A DNA stretch of 64,000 nucleotides from Paramecium sonneborni (GCA_905182985.1 CAJJDN010000024.1:250925-314924), one strand, 5' to 3'. Shown: positions 47,911 through 63,500, counted from the first letter of the stretch. The notes: generated from the letters alone by a model not told the origin. Program-made: numbers and translations.

Positions 47911-49769
47911 TCATTTTCCTAAGAATTTTAGATTTTGAGACTTAATTTCGATAAAGTCTTTAAAAAATTAATTAAATTTCATTTGCTCTATCATTTATTC
48001 GTGTAACCCAGTAAAATACAATTCTCTTCCGCTTTCTAAATTCAACCAATCAATTACTTAATAAATTATCCATTATGACTCCTAACCTATCCAAAGCCTG
48101 CTCATCAAAAACGCTTACATATCGAAAACTAAAAACGATAGTATCAATTTCAGGCAATCGTTTGATCTACTCCACATGATTCTTTTAATGATTTAATCAC
48201 TATACCTTTGCATTAATGTAATTCAAAGACCCATTGAATCTATAGATGATATATTCGACATTAATATCATCTAATAGATCATCCTCTACATCTACTTAGA
48301 CTCTTTATTCATCTTCCCCATCCTATTATCTAGTCATTGATTGTCTTAACTTAACACTCTGAGGTCCTTGCTTTAATACTATTTCACTTGCTGCTGCACT
48401 CATTGTTTCTGCAAATTTCAATAATGCATAGAGACTACCAATTAATGAAGCTGGTATTGGACCATAATATACAGACAATGTTGCTAAAGCTATAACCTTA
48501 AATATTGTTAAATATCTTCTTGTAGCAATAACTCTATCATAAAAACTCCAAGTTGGACATTAATATCCTGAATATAACACTTATCCTCCAATTATAAATA
48601 GTGGAATTTCCATAAAGTATTTACCTAGTACTCCATAAAATATTAGAATTGAAAATGCATTCAAAATTGATGACCATCTATTCACTTCCTTTACTTTAAT
48701 ATTTAAAACATATAATCTTTATTGGGCATTACATGGAATTCCTCCAAGTAATCCTGATAAAATGTTACAAACTGATACACATTCAATTTCTTAATCATAA
48801 TCACATTTAACATTTATCATTATTTCAGCTCCCTTTGCACAAATCAAATTCTATGTCATTATATACAATGCCATTGGTATAGCCTCTTAAAATAATTTAT
48901 AAAGTATCTTAAAATCCACCTAAAATATTTCACCATATGTTTCAATCCAATTAAAACTTAAAGAAACATCTCCATAAACACTTCTTAAGCATCTCTCATT
49001 TGGAAATAATTATCCAATAAAAATACCTACAAAAGTACTTACCAATACCCATGGAAATGGTTTATGCACCTTATTTCCAATATATAAAAATAAGAAAACC
49101 CCTATAGCTGCGTATAAATGATATACATCTCCTCTCTAAAAATAACTTTTATACATCTCAAAACGATCTTCATATACTTAAACTCCTCTATTTGATTATA
49201 AATCACTTAAACCAAACCCATAACCTATGTAATTATTAATGATTAAAAATCCCAAACCCCAAAAATAGCCCTCTATTACATAGCTAGGCATAAATTCGAT
49301 TAAATGATGCCATTTAAATAAACCACATACGTATATTATTATTCCAATCATTAGAGTAACCCAAGGCACTGCCTCATCTCCATATTACTAAGTTATGTTA
49401 TAATTGAAAAGAGCTGCCATCTAATTCGGTACATATATTGAGTGGTTACTTCCACTAAACAATCCATTTACAAAACTTCCAATAAATGCTGAAGTTAGCC
49501 CAACGCTTGCATTCAATCCTGAATTGTTACCTGCATTCATTGCAAATGGCATTGTTAAAAATGTTGTTGCCATTCCACTTCTCCAACTCTCTCGAATATA
49601 AAATAAACCAGTCTTCAAGTCATGTACTGATAATTTACTAATTCTAGAGAATCTTGAAAATCTAGATTTACGTTAATTCTTCTTCACAGATTTCTTAGAT
49701 AGCAATGCCGAAGCTATTGATTACTTAGGTTTATCTAGATTCATAAGCTCTATTTATGGTTATTACATT
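47911..49769 (-). CDS. SulP-family anion transporter with STAS domain
   Basis: Three introns (49644-49671, 48182-48205, 48036-48057) give 594 aa. The membrane domain has about twelve segments (MATTFLTMPFAMNAGNNSGL, AFIGSFVNGLFSGS, MPSYVIEGYFWGLGFLII). The C-terminus has a STAS-like fold (YIIYRFNGSLNYINA, IDTIVFSFRYVSVFDEQAL). SulP/SLC26 proteins move sulfate, bicarbonate or other anions; the substrate is not readable here. The cytosolic linker is acidic. It is one of two putative sulfur-anion transporters in the window, the other being at 10424-11514. Confidence 0.87.
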
Positions 49770-49854
49770 AAAATTAAGCAAAATTTGAACTAAAAAATAT
49801 TCACCTAAGTTTTATTTAATAATTCTAATCATATATATATAAATCAATAAATTT

Positions 49855-50814
49855 TCATTGCATTTATAGATTTTTTTTAGCTTTACGAACATCCCCATAA
49901 AATATATCCTTAGGGAATCTTCTTAATACTCTCAATTTATTATATTGTAATCCAAATGAAAATTACATTATGTCTTCTTCTTTTGTTAAGTTTATTTAAC
50001 TACAATAAATCTATTATAATATACTCCAATTTAGTATCACTATATTCTTAAATTTATTAGAATACAGATCTTCTTAATGGGGTTACATCATCTGATCTTG
50101 TATAATTATTTCTTCTATTTCGAAACTCAATTTTATGTTTAAAGTAGTTAAATTAAGGGTTCTCATCAAAATTATTTGGAGTTGATTATCCATTTTTATT
50201 GTTTCCTCAAACTAAAAATATTTTTTACTTAAATAATTGTTAGTCTTTCTCAGAATTTAATCTTAAAGTTCTGGCTAACTAGATTATTTGGAATGATTGA
50301 AATTATAGATTTCTCTATAAACTATATATATTATAGAGAAGAAACCTTCCTTAATTTACTTTAACTGCTTTCAATTAATTGCCTTAATTAGTTGCAATCT
50401 TATTTAACACATTTAATTTGTTCTTCTCGATCTCAACCTTATCTGTCCTATAAAACTCAAATTATACTTAAAAAAACTTGAATCTCATTAGGATTAAATC
50501 GTTTATTAAAGTCACTTGGTTTATCAATTTCTGTTTTAATTCTTTAATGAAAAGTGATATGTTTTTTGGATTTATTTATTTCATGAACATCTATTGAAGT
50601 TTACAAATAATGATTAGATTTAGTTGGATGATCTATGATATATTATCAAGCAAAAACTTCTAAAGATATTCACCACTTTAGGTTAACTTGAATTTTTATG
50701 AGTAAAGTTTTAGTATAAATTGTTCTGTGATTCTCTACCTGTGCATTTATTTGCACTTTATGTTTTTCTACAATCTTTATTAACTGCTAACTCTACCGAA
50801 AATTGATATTACAT
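49855..50814 (-). CDS. Hypothetical protein, exon structure unresolved
   Basis: A protein-like reading starts at ATG 50812-50814 (MQYQFSVELAVNKDC), continues through KNSSQPKVVNIFR and FHQRIKTEIDKPSDFNKRFN after a 25-nt intron, and joins EIEKNKLNVLNKIATNQGN after another. A further open stretch ends at TGA 49855-49857 (LRVLRRFPKDIFYGDVRKAK). I could not join the middle (about 50175-50230) in frame with a standard intron, so either an intron was missed or a one-base shift is present. No family is recognised. Confidence 0.45.
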
Positions 50815-50877
50815 TATATAATAAATGAATAAGTATATTATAAGACAAGATATAATATTAGTCTTTATATTAAAATC

Positions 50878-51560
50878 ACTCAATTCAACATCTTTATATG
50901 GAAATCAATCATTTTCTCTTACTAGGTTTTTTAAGTTGTATTTTCTAGTTTATTTTTATTGAAGTTCACTTGAAAGAATCCACATTCAAATACTAAATAT
51001 ACATTTTCATCCTAATCTATACCTATAATCCTTAATAATTATTTTCCATTCTTCCAATTAATTTTACCTATCTCCAATCAATTATCTTCTTGTATTATAT
51101 ATATACAATTATAATTAGTAATTTTGTTATGTACTAAAATTTAATAATTTATTGATCGAGGTATTATTTCCTAATGGATTAAAAATATTTCATTAGAATA
51201 TGAATTAAAAGTTCTACTTTTCAATCTATAATGCTCTAATAATTTTTAAATATATTATGTTTTAATCGTTCCATAAATCCCTATAAATAAAAAAACATAT
51301 AAAATGTATCAGATAAAGCAGAATCCTTGCAAAATTTTTACATAAAATTATAACCTCCCCTGTTGAATTTATTATCAAGATCCATAGCCTCAAAATTTTC
51401 TGTCTAAAATTTTTACAAAGATTTATTAACTTTATAAGTCCTATCAAATTTTCTTCAAACTTTCTTTGCACTTGTAATTTTTTCCTTAAAGCATAAAGTA
51501 AGAGACCTTTTTGATTTTTCTTTGTCTTTACCAAATAGTTTTAAGAATTTATACATTTAA
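50878..51560 (-). pseudogene. Disrupted ORF next to dynein
   Basis: Two protein-like segments lie in different frames. One begins MYKFLKLFGKDKEKSK and includes FMQKFCKDSALSDTFYMFFY; the other includes YSNEIFLIHQEIIPRS and LLRIIGIDQDENVYLVFECG. In-frame TGA codons occur where Trp would fit, and a 39-nt intron, longer than any other here, would be needed to remove one. I think it is a decaying gene, but a gene with unusual introns is possible. No family is recognised. Confidence 0.35.
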
Positions 51561-51574
51561 ATATATTATAATTT

Positions 51575-54500
51575 TCATTCATTTAATTATGTTACCAGAG
51601 CAGTTCCTCTTTTAACCCAATGACTAACACTTAACTAAGTCTTTATAGGTATGGAAATAATCTTAAAATAAACAATAAAAATACAAAATTAGTAGAATGT
51701 CCTGTAGTTGACAAAGTACCTCTTCTGTCAAGAGTTTTATAAACAGGACAGATGTAATCTTCTTGATTTTCAATAAAATTCTATTTTGGTAAGAGTTATA
51801 TCTATAATGATAAAAAAATATACTTTAGGGAAATTCTAATAAATGATTCCATTAACTGGTTCATCTATCACTTATTCCTCTGAATTCCATTTGCCACTTT
51901 CTAAATACAATCCATCAATTATGATTCCATCTACTTCTTTAACATCAATTAAAAAATCAAATTTTAATTAATCTATAGGTATTCTATGTTTTCGGGCATG
52001 ATTTTACAAAACACCTGTGAAAAAGGATTATGTGAAATAAAAGCCAGGTAACCAAAATATTGTTGGTGTTCCAAATTATATCCATTTATTAAACATATCT
52101 ATTCTTAATTATAAATCTTATAAGTAATTATTTAAACTTTTTAAAGATGGATATGATTTTTATTTCCATAATTCAGGTAGAATATTGTTAAGTAAACATT
52201 CTCCCATTTTTTCTAACTATTAACTCATTACAATTAAACCTTAGGCTGCCTTAATCAAATCTTATAAAGATTTCTACAAAATGCTTAACAAATTATTGTA
52301 TCTTAATACTTCTTACAATAAGACAGTATTCATGCTTTCATAATAATCAATTTTAAATTTTTCCTAAACAATATTAATGTCAAATTGCTTAGGAATGAGA
52401 GATAGCAAACTTTAAGCTTTTTCGAGTAATAATTTATTTTTATCAGTATTTTCTTATGTTCCTTATTCAACCAATCCTACATCTAAGAGACAATTTAAAA
52501 TATGTTTAGTTTCTAATTAAGCTTAAGTAATAGAAGCATTAGAATGTAAACCAAACAATTCTGGGGATGAAGTTTCAGGTAATTGATTAATAAATTCTAT
52601 AGCCTATTCTAAAGTATTTAATTATTATGGTTCAGGTATGCAATATTCTTAGATAGTACTAAATTTATAGTTTTCATAAAAGATGTCCATTCTATAGAAT
52701 GTAGTCAATAGAACTCTTAAACATCTTCTATCCCAATCATCAGTGACTTTACCTCCATAATAACATTCTCCAGTTAAATAAATTAGAGCTGTAAATGGTA
52801 TTTCTGAATATTCCATAAGCATCTATTTCAACTAACGAATTGAAATTCTAAAATCAGAATCATTAAAATCATAAGTTATATTCCATCCTACAGGTCCATA
52901 TCTTCTTCTTTCTCTCACAATTGCATGAAAATAGCATAATGCTAAATAAAATTATTTAAATTCTGAGGTTTTATCACCACAGCTTTCATAAAATTTTTTT
53001 TCATTTTTTGAACTATTCTAATTCATATAAATTTATTAAATATTATCCTTAACTCCTTTAGGTGGATCTTTAGTCATTTTAACAGCATCCATTAATAATT
53101 ATTGTGGAAATTATGGAGTGCTCATTGTAGTCATCCATAATCTAAATTCTGTATTAATTTTTAATAATTTGTCTTTCTCCTTCTTATGTAATTCACTATT
53201 TATATTTTATAATAAATTATCTAATTAAGGTAACCAACTAATTGCTAAATGACAATTCTATAATATAACCCATTATCCTAAAGCCAAAGATTCCATAATT
53301 AAATTAGTAGCATTTTCACCTTATCCTTTACCCAAAGATACAAAAGTTAATACTTTTCCTCTTTCAAAACTAAACTTCTTAACTTCTTCTTAAGGATCAT
53401 CTCCAGGTTACAAAACAAATATCAAGGGAATTGTTGTTCCACTATCTTCAAAACTATCTAATAAACCAAATAATAAATTCTAAGTAAAATATTATCCTAA
53501 ATCTTCAGCTATTAATTCTCTCATATAATAACCAAATAATTATGGTCTTGCTGCTCTTATTAATAATAATCTTTAAAATGTTGTCAAGTGTTTTATCTGT
53601 TCAGGTATTGCATTTCTCTATGGATCATCCAAATAAGAAATCATTGATTAACTATTCTCTATTTATAATCCAGGAATAATTGAATGTAAATTTTTTAGCA
53701 TTTCCCATTAATTCTAAGTGAAAATTTTTGTATCTGGATTTTCTATATCTAATTCTTCTCCATTTAATACAGAACCTGTCAATAAAAATTGTAACTCATT
53801 ATTATTTATAAGATTATTACTATTATACCAAGTTATCAAAAGCATAAAGGAAAATAGATTCTTGTGTTTTACAAATATAGATCTACTAATCTCCTAAAAA
53901 ACTACTCTTTTTAATGACTCAGTGATAAACACAATTCTTTACTTAATATTTTTTTGATGTGGTTTTTCTGCTATTCTTATTGCTTTCTTAAAAATTCTTT
54001 GATAAAATTCTAATGAAAATACATACATAGGATCCAAATAATGAAGTTTCAAAATAGTGAAATAGGTCTGAGATGCAAATGTAGATAAAAGATCATAATG
54101 CAATCTATTCTAATTTATTCTATCTTCTGTTTATTTTGCCTCCTTTAATCTTAATGTTATTTCTTCTGATAGTATCTTAGATTATTATAATTATAAAATT
54201 AATGCTTCATCTTCTAACATCTATGATCCTTCAGTCTTAGATAACATTTCTAAGATTTGAGATTCAATCTATTTCATTTTTTATTTGTAATAGTTGTTAT
54301 CATTCATTATTCTTATTTTTTCATCTTCCAATTAAGCATCTTCTTCTCTAACTAAAATTGATGTCATTTAATCCTTTAAGGCTTCCTGAGTAATAGTAAA
54401 GTTAATTAAAGTCACTTTTGTGAGAATTGATGGAGTATAATGGGGATTAGACAATGAAGTAACTAAATATAACCTAAATCCAGGATGCACATAAACTTGA

Positions 54501-57500
54501 TTACCACCTATACTTAACATTGGTTTACCATTAGCAATTTAATATTGCTTATTCAATACTGGATCCAATATTTGATCTAATTATTATTCAATACCCTATA
54601 TGAGTAAAATTTAGCCATCCCTAACTGCTGTTTCAAGGATATTCCCTAAGTATCTATCTTATTTAGCAACTTTAAAATTTTGTTCATTTATTTTCTTTTC
54701 TTTTCTTTAAATGAATTTATTCGCTTATCCTTAAGGATCAATTATCAAAGGATAACTATCAGCCTTCTGCATAATTATAGCATTTTCTTTACTGAAATCA
54801 TCTAGAGGTAAACCACAGATTATCCATTCTTGCAATTCAAATTGTGTACTTAAACAATCAAGTAATGAATAGGATTCTGATATTGGTACATTTTATTCTT
54901 TAATAATTTATTACCATTTATTTAAAATTATTTTTCTAAATGAAATGGTAAATGCTCCCATATATGATAAATAACCAACTGATAAAAGCATATCACCTAA
55001 AAGTGATTTGATGTTACTTTATAATTTAGTTGATTCTTCTTTCCATCTATTTTTTTCACCTGCCAAACCACTAGTCAACTCCAGAGCTCTTTTTAATTTA
55101 ACTTCACAATCTTGAATTTATGCTTTAAGCTTTTATTTTTAGAAATTTTCATTTTCAAACGTTTCTCTTAATTCTTAACATTTTTCTTCAACTTCATGTA
55201 ATAATTATTATTTAGCAGCAAGTTCATTCTGAGCAACTTTTAACGATTGCTAAGCTTTCTCAAATTCTTCTCTCAGAGGTGTAATTTCCTTATAAACAAA
55301 ATGGAATTTGTAAATAGCAAGTACCCACAAACATAATCCTTCAGCAGCTTAACTTGCCTTTGAAATAAGAGCAGGTTAAAATTGTTTATTTTTATCTAAG
55401 AACTGTGTCATTTTGGAAATGACTTTCTCTGGAATATTATTTCTGTTATATTTTTCAAGCATTTTGATGAACTTTCCAGGATCACTTAAGACTTTAACAG
55501 CTTCTTCCCAATAGTCTTCTCCTCCATCTGGTGCCTTTTTAGGTTTCCTCTCTAACATAATACAAACAGAATCCATAGTCAGTCTGATTGGCTTTGGAGG
55601 ATTTTTCAATGCTTTCATTTCAACAAAATCTGAAATCTTAAGTGTCTTAAGAGCTTTAATAGCAGCTTCTAATTATGGTTCTGCTTCACTTAACCTCTCC
55701 TAACACTAATTAGATATATTTTGTGCAATTTCTGCCTTTTTTGAGGTTTCAATTTCATCTTCTTTAACTTTCATTCTTTAATCTTCTGCCACAGCAGTTT
55801 CCTATTCTACTTTTTTCATGATTAGATCAGTTTCATGAGTTTTTTAGACCAAAATTGGTTATAAAGCCTCAAGTTCTTCTTTCATTTTATCAACAACTAA
55901 TCCACATTCATCCAACATCTTAACACCATTAATATAAGTATCTCTCTTTTATTGAATAGAATTAGAATATTGATTATACATAGATTGAAAACTATTCAAT
56001 AATTATATGTATGATAATGGAGTAACATAATAATGATAACCAGTTCTCTATAAATAAACTTCAGTCATAGATTCAACAGCATGATGAATTCCAACACAAG
56101 CTTAAGCAATACTTGAATCTGGTAATAAATGTTCTGCTACTTATTGTAATGCTTACTGAGACCAGCTCTCCATCCATAAAATAGATGTACAAGAAACAAG
56201 AGACGGAAAATTTCTGAGTCTAGTTTTTAACTTATCTCCGACTGGACTTAAGTAAATTATTAAATGTAGATTAGCTTTACATTATTTAACAAACAATTCC
56301 CATAACTAAAGCATGCTAATATTACCTTGAATTCTAGTTTCTCTATCTTTTTGTAAATTCTCTTTGAAATCACTTAATAGATTCTCTTTATCATCATAAT
56401 TGTAAAGGTTTATGATTTCTCCAATATTAAGGATATTATTAATATCTTCTAATACTACTTCAGTAATAATTTATTGATCTGATAGTAAGAATATACTTTT
56501 TTCATTCTTTATTGATAAATTCTTAAACATCTCTCTCCAAAATTCATACCACTCTAACATATCTTTATCAAAATCTAATTCTCCTATTTTGAAATCTTAC
56601 ATAAAAGCACTTAATCTTGATAAAGTTCTACATCCTGTTCCTCCTAAACCGATTAAGAGTGCATTTCCAAAAGGTTGACTAATAATTCGATTGATTTTAC
56701 AAATAAATTCTATTGCATCTTCAAATAACACTATATTTAATTTCAACTTTGGATAAAAATCATTAAATTCACTAATGTATTCATTTAGAATACCCATAAC
56801 TTTATTATTATCATCCAATTCTACATAAATTTTATAAAGTGTATGTGGTTCTAACCAATTTCCATACCTACAGGATGATCCTACAATATCTGAGTATTTC
56901 AATGTACAATCTTCATCCAGAATCTCGATCAAAATTTACTCAAATTATTTATGATCTTTTTCATCCACTAATCTATCTGAAAATACTCTCATATTTTCAT
57001 GAGCCCATAATTTTAATAATTTCTATTTAGCATCTCCAGTTGCATCATATTTACTACTAGGTACCATCAACAAACCTCTTACCACTTTTATTAAATCTCT
57101 TAAATTAAATAGATAATGTGATCTTGAAGGTAATGGTAAAAATCTTTAACTTACTTCCTTATAAACTTTTAAACATAAACTAGGCAATATTTTGGCAGTC
57201 AATTTAACCTTGTCAATATATTCATCAAATCCATATTCAAAAAATTTAGTTAAGATAGATATCATAGAATCATCTGATGAAGATAAAACATAAATCATAT
57301 TAAAATGTCTAATTAATCTTTAAGGAATATTAGGTCTTCCAAATCCCATGGCTGCACAAAATTAAATATCCATAATCGTTTTAAATTCTAATGACTTTTT
57401 ATCATACCATCCTTATTAAATAAACCATTATCTTATTAATTCAAGTGGTGGTTGTGCTCCAAACTATTCTTTTTAAGGCATATTCAAATCATCAATAAAA

Positions 57501-60500
57501 ATTATATTACATTTACCAACCTCAGGTCCATATATACCTTTTCTTCTTTTCTATTTCTCTAGTTTTGATTCTAAAATGTCTTACACTTAACCACTATTGG
57601 TTGTAGCTGAAAATGCTGTTATGGTAGGAATAAATTTATTTTAATCTAATTCATCTAATAAAACTTTCTTAATCAACATTGTCTTACCTGTTCCAGTTCT
57701 TCCATATAATAAAACAGGTAATTATTTATTTAAAAATACTCTTAGTAAACCCTATACACTTGCAGATTCAGGAGTGGGCACATATATTTCATGAAATACT
57801 GTTCCTTTTGGAATATGAAAGTCTAATTTTTAATTCCACATTAACCAATTCTTTTTTCCAATGTCAAAATATATTTCAAACACAGATAATTCTTTTGGTG
57901 GTTATTAATTTGCTTCAAGATTTGATTCTAATTTCTATCTAATTAATAGATTGAATTATTTTCTATAATTTACATCTAATAAAGTTCCAATAGTCCAAAC
58001 AACTGAAATGAAAAAGAAACTAATAACTTCAAATTTCTCTTTGTCATTTAATTACTTAACTTTCTTAACATTGCTTATTTCCTTTCCTTCCATTTATAAT
58101 GCTTTTAACCTAGATTACTCTTTCATATTTTCCATCTCAATATCTTGAAGTAACTAATCTTTGGTTTTGTTTTTTAAAAGAAAAGCAAAAAATAGTTTTA
58201 AACAACTAGAAGCCAATAATTCTTAAGATGCTGTATAAATCAACTATTTATATTTAATTTCTTCGAAAACATCTTCTAATTGTTAATACAAAGAATGAAA
58301 TAAATCAATATATTAGGGTTCTTAAAAATTAGGAGTCAAATGACTTTTCCATACCTATATTAAGGACTGCCATCCAATTTCTTATGGTTCTAAATAGACC
58401 ATACCACAACGACTTACTGTAGCAGGAGATGCTTCAGCTAAGTCTTCTACTTCAAAAATGATTCTCATTTAGTCTGTTAATTTAATAGTTTCACCATTAG
58501 TTAAACATAACTTTTTATTATCATCCAAAACTGTATTCATATTTTCAATCCATAATGCATCTACAGGTCCATCAAACAATACCCAATTCTTGCCTTCCTT
58601 CTCAATACACTCTCTAAAGATAACAGCAGTAATTCCATCTTACCATTCATTTGTTCCAACATCTACATCTCCATATAATAGTTTCGAAGTAATAGATTTT
58701 GGATTCAATCCATAAATATGTGTTTATAAGCTTTTGGATAATATATTAATAATTGTTGTTTTTCCAGAGATAGTACCACCTACAACCATTAAACCATGTC
58801 TAACATTGACTGTTTCATACAATTAAATAATCTTTGTATAAAATCTATCATTATAAGTTAAACTCATTGATTCTATTTATTTCATTATCAATTAACCCAA
58901 TTCCCCATATTATCTTTCTTCTGGTTCTATTCCTGGGAATAAGTCTGATATGATAGCTTTAAATAATGGAACATCTTTTTAAGTAAATTTTGGTAAGTTA
59001 CAATCTTCAATGGCTCTTAATACTATTATTTCATCACTGGTTGTAGATTCTCTCTTTAATCTACCAGCAGCTAAAATAATTGATTTGACTGCTCTCATAC
59101 CAAAATCATAATGTGATTAAGTAGATAATTATTCAGATGCTAATTTTAGAGATGTTGTTATTTTAATGCTCAATTCTCTTGCTTCTGTAAAACCGTATGA
59201 ATATAGAGAGATTTCTGTGATCATAGCATAATTTGGAATCATCATAGCTACACTTCTGAATAATGCCTTTAAATTATCTGGCAATTCGCTCCTACCTTAA
59301 TATCCTGGATTCATTGTAATAAATATAGCACAAGTTGAATCTAAAGTTAATTATTATCCTTCAAATTAAAATACTCTAGAAGGTACTTTCTATGAATTGT
59401 CTCTTACAATAGCTGTCTATATAACTAGAATTTATTAGGCTATAACTGATAATACTTCTAATTCAATTCTGTTAAATTCATCAAAACATGCCCAAGATCC
59501 ACAACTGACTAAACCTTTAAAGAATTTACCCATTGCTAAATAATCTAATGAATCTGAACAATTAAACACAACACAATGTTTTGCCATAGCTTTAGCTAAA
59601 TCTTTTGTTGTTTCAGTTTTTCCTGTTCCTGCTGGACCTTCAGGAGCTCCACCTAAATTCATATGTAATGCTGCCATTAATGTTCTATAACATCTATCCG
59701 TCAATGGTGTAATTACTAATCTAGATTAATTACCCAAATATTCATAACCATAAACTCTTTAAGTATGCAACATTTTTACTATTACATCTTTCTCTAAATA
59801 ATATCTTAATTATGACATCCATTCAAAATCATCTACTCTTCTAACATTCTTACTTTTTAATTCTTATGCTATATCTTTTTATTTAACTTATAGTACTATT
59901 AATACACCTAATGCTTATAAATGATTTTCATTTGAAATCTCATGATGTAATAATTATACTGTACTCATTAATACCTTATTTGCTTATTAGATACATTTAT
60001 CTATTGATGTAGAATCTTTCTCATAATCTTATATGAATTAAGTTACCATATTTGTAAATATTATCTCATGTGCCAAAACACATAATTAAGCAGGGATTTA
60101 TACTATTGATTTATCTAAAGTATTATTAGATACAATTTGAACACTCTAAGGTATCATTGTTTTGATTGTTAATTTCATCGATTATTAAACTTCAAATAAC
60201 CAATCCTCAACACCTCTTACTGCTTACTCTGTATTCAATGGATTTACATCTGTCAATAATTTAATTATTTCTTATGAACTACTAATCATATGTGTTATCA
60301 ACATATTATCTTAAAAAGTAATTTCATTTATTCCTTCAAAACATTTCTACAAATGTCTTTATACAGCTCTTGGTTCTCTAGCTTATGCCAATATTTATAA
60401 TAATTCTTCATTAGATAAAAAAAAAAATCTTGGAAATGCTGTTCTCTTTCTATTTAAAAAGTCATTCAAACTTTTGATTACCTAATCCAATTACTCAATC

Positions 60501-63500
60501 ATGAATATAAAATTCTCTTTCATTCTATTCTAGAAACAAGCTTCCATCACTAAAGGTTATTAGAAAGTTCCTAACATTAATGCTCTCCACATCTTATCTA
60601 CAACTGAATATTTATTTCCCTCTTTTGGCATTTCTCGTATAATATCTTCAGAATAAAAGATTGGTTATAAATATTACCAAGATTTCTAAGTCTTACACCA
60701 TAATTCAATCATTTCTTAAGATCTAAACAATTATGCCTTCCATGAATTTACTTCCTATAATAAAAATGCAACAAATGGAGAACTAGCTATACTCATCATC
60801 TTTGTTATATCTTCATCCAACTTATCTAAAACAGGTTCTACACTCTTTAATATATATGTATCTGTATCTCTAAACTAAATTAATTCAAATTTAATATTCT
60901 TCCATTCACTCTTCATTTTATTAATCGATCTTTCAAATGAACTCTATTTAGATGCTGTTTCACTTATTTCTCTAATTTCCTCTTTTAAATCCATCACCCC
61001 TCTCTCCAATAATGTATTCAATGAGAAATTTGGATCATCATCCAATTTCAATAATTATGTTAAACTAACCCAATGTTATTTCTTTAAAGCAGGATTTCTT
61101 AAATCATTTATCAATGGTAAATATGGTTTAAAATCTTCATACAACTTTCTTATAGCCATTGTCACCTAATACATATGTGGAATTATTTTAAAAATTGTTT
61201 TCTCTAACTTAAATAACTCAGTCCATGCTTCTGTTACATCTTATGTTAATTAATCTCTATCTATATTATTTAATGGTCCACTCAAAGCTGGTGGTATTTT
61301 AAAATAATAATCTCTACCCAATGCCCATACCTTATAATACGGTGTAAACAATTTCTTTATCTTGTCTACCTCTTAATAATCAGTTAACTTCCACTTTAAT
61401 ATTCCCTCTCTTCTATTTATTATCTCAGCTTCCTCTATTGCTCTCTCCATCTTCTCACCTAAATCTGCAAATCTATTTGCTATCTGATTTATTTAATTTA
61501 TATCTTCTTCATTTATCAATTCATTTAATTCCTTACTAATGTAATTTATTTCTCCTATCAATTCTCCCTATTATGTCATCAAATCTTCCTAAAATTTCTT
61601 CTCATTATTCTACAATCTTTTTAAACACTTCTCCTACTTCCTCATCAACTTTAATGGCATACCATATATATTCCATGTTTTCTCAAAATTCTAATAACTT
61701 ATCTTATAATTCATCTTCTCCATCAATGTCATCTTCTCCATCACCTTATTTATTTTCTTACTCATTATCACCAATTCCTCTTTCAATTAATCCTTTGCAT
61801 ATGTTCTCAATGTATCCATCTCCTCTAAATTTTTTGGCTCGTCTGTTAACTTCTATATCATCTATTTTATTTCACCTTCAATCTTTAAATTTTCCTTCGT
61901 TATCTTTTAAATTAAATTCTCATACAAACTATCAGAAGCTTTCCTTAATCTATCATCACATAATTATTAATATTGTTCTACATTCAAATAATAATATCCC
62001 AATTTCAATTTTTTCTTAAACATATACTTTTACATATCATCCCTAATCATAATTAATTTATCTAACTCCTTAGCATATTCCTCAAATGATCCTTTCTTCA
62101 ATTTTTTTTCTATATCATAATCCAAAATTGATTCAAATTCTTTTAACTTCTCAAAATATACAATAAAGAGATTAAAATTTAAATCCAAATATTGTTAAAC
62201 AATTTATTTATTATTGAGAATTTCAATATCATCAATGCCAGTAAAAATATGCATAATCATATCTTCTCTTGCAGATTCAATTTCTCTACTTCTCATACAA
62301 GGTACTGTTGTTAACTCTTTAATAGCAAGCCAAACATAATTATTCAAAGATCTCTTGATTTCTTCAGGATTAGGTTCTAAAATCAACTAAAGTCCTTGAA
62401 CTTTAATCTCTATATTTATTAATAAATTATCATGAAAGATTCGATATTCCCTATCTTTGGCGTATTGGTAAATTTATTGCAAAGGGGGGAGTGTTAGATC
62501 AACATCTATTTTGAGATAAGATATAAATCTTTTAATACTTCTTTACCACATTTCTAATCCAGATCGTTCAAATTTAATGTTAATTAACTTTTGAAATTGT
62601 TGTAATAATTTAAGTGTTTCGCTCATTAAACCCTACTCTTATATTTTAAGTCTCTCAGCTTCCAGTACAATTAATCGAAGTCTTTCTTCTTCTATTACCT
62701 TAAGTTATTTAACTTCAACTTCTATCATTTCCATAATCAAGTAATGAACATCATACATTCTGGTTTTCAAATCTCTAATAGCATCACCAATCTTAAATTT
62801 CATATCTTTGTCTAATTCATGTAGTTCTTGAGGTTCTAGAAAGTTTTAACAAAATAGATGTTGTTCTTCTAATTTAATCAAATTAATATTTGCATCTTAT
62901 AAAGCTCTGTTCTTTTCTTAAACAGCCTAATGAAGATTCCTTTTCATATATGTAAATAATTCAATAAACTTTTATTACCCTATGCCATAAGAGGGAAATC
63001 TAGCTTCCACATATTTTGGTTCAAATAATTCTTCTGGTAAATAACCTTTAAAAATAGCTTTCTTTTCCTCGTGATATGGTAACATTCTTTTAAATTAAAT
63101 TTCATGATTTGCTCTAATGAATTATTTTTTAACTTCTTCAGACAACTCAATCATCAAATCATATCTGTATTTTTTTAATTTACACAATTCTTTTGGAGCC
63201 TAATCAATTCTACTTAATTATTTAGGAATTAAATATCTTTTAAAATTAAACTTGATTGATGGATCTAATTTATAAAATGCAATAGGATCTCTAACAGAAC
63301 CTAATTTAAAATAAATTCCCATTGCAAATAATTATATTCTCATTAATTAATCTTCTTAAATATGAGAAGTTGCATCATCCATTTTATCAATCATATAATT
63401 ATATTTAATAAAAACTTCGCTTCTCTTTCTATAATAATCTGCAATATCTAATTGCTATTTAAAATACGCTTCACTTTCTCTTTTAAATCTTAAATTAACC

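Noticed and set aside
49421..49618. Short SulP fragment as a separate gene
   Set aside because: It is only the part of the SulP protein that lacks TAA/TAG codons; the full gene is 47911-49769.
50878..51560. C-terminal extension of the dynein gene
   Set aside because: Dynein ends normally at [15 protein letters not shown] with TGA 51575-51577, so this is separate.
61573..62019. Plus-strand 148-codon ORF
   Set aside because: Antisense shadow of the dynein heavy chain; Ser/Leu-rich low-complexity translation typical of the reverse strand of a Glu/Lys/Asn-rich gene.
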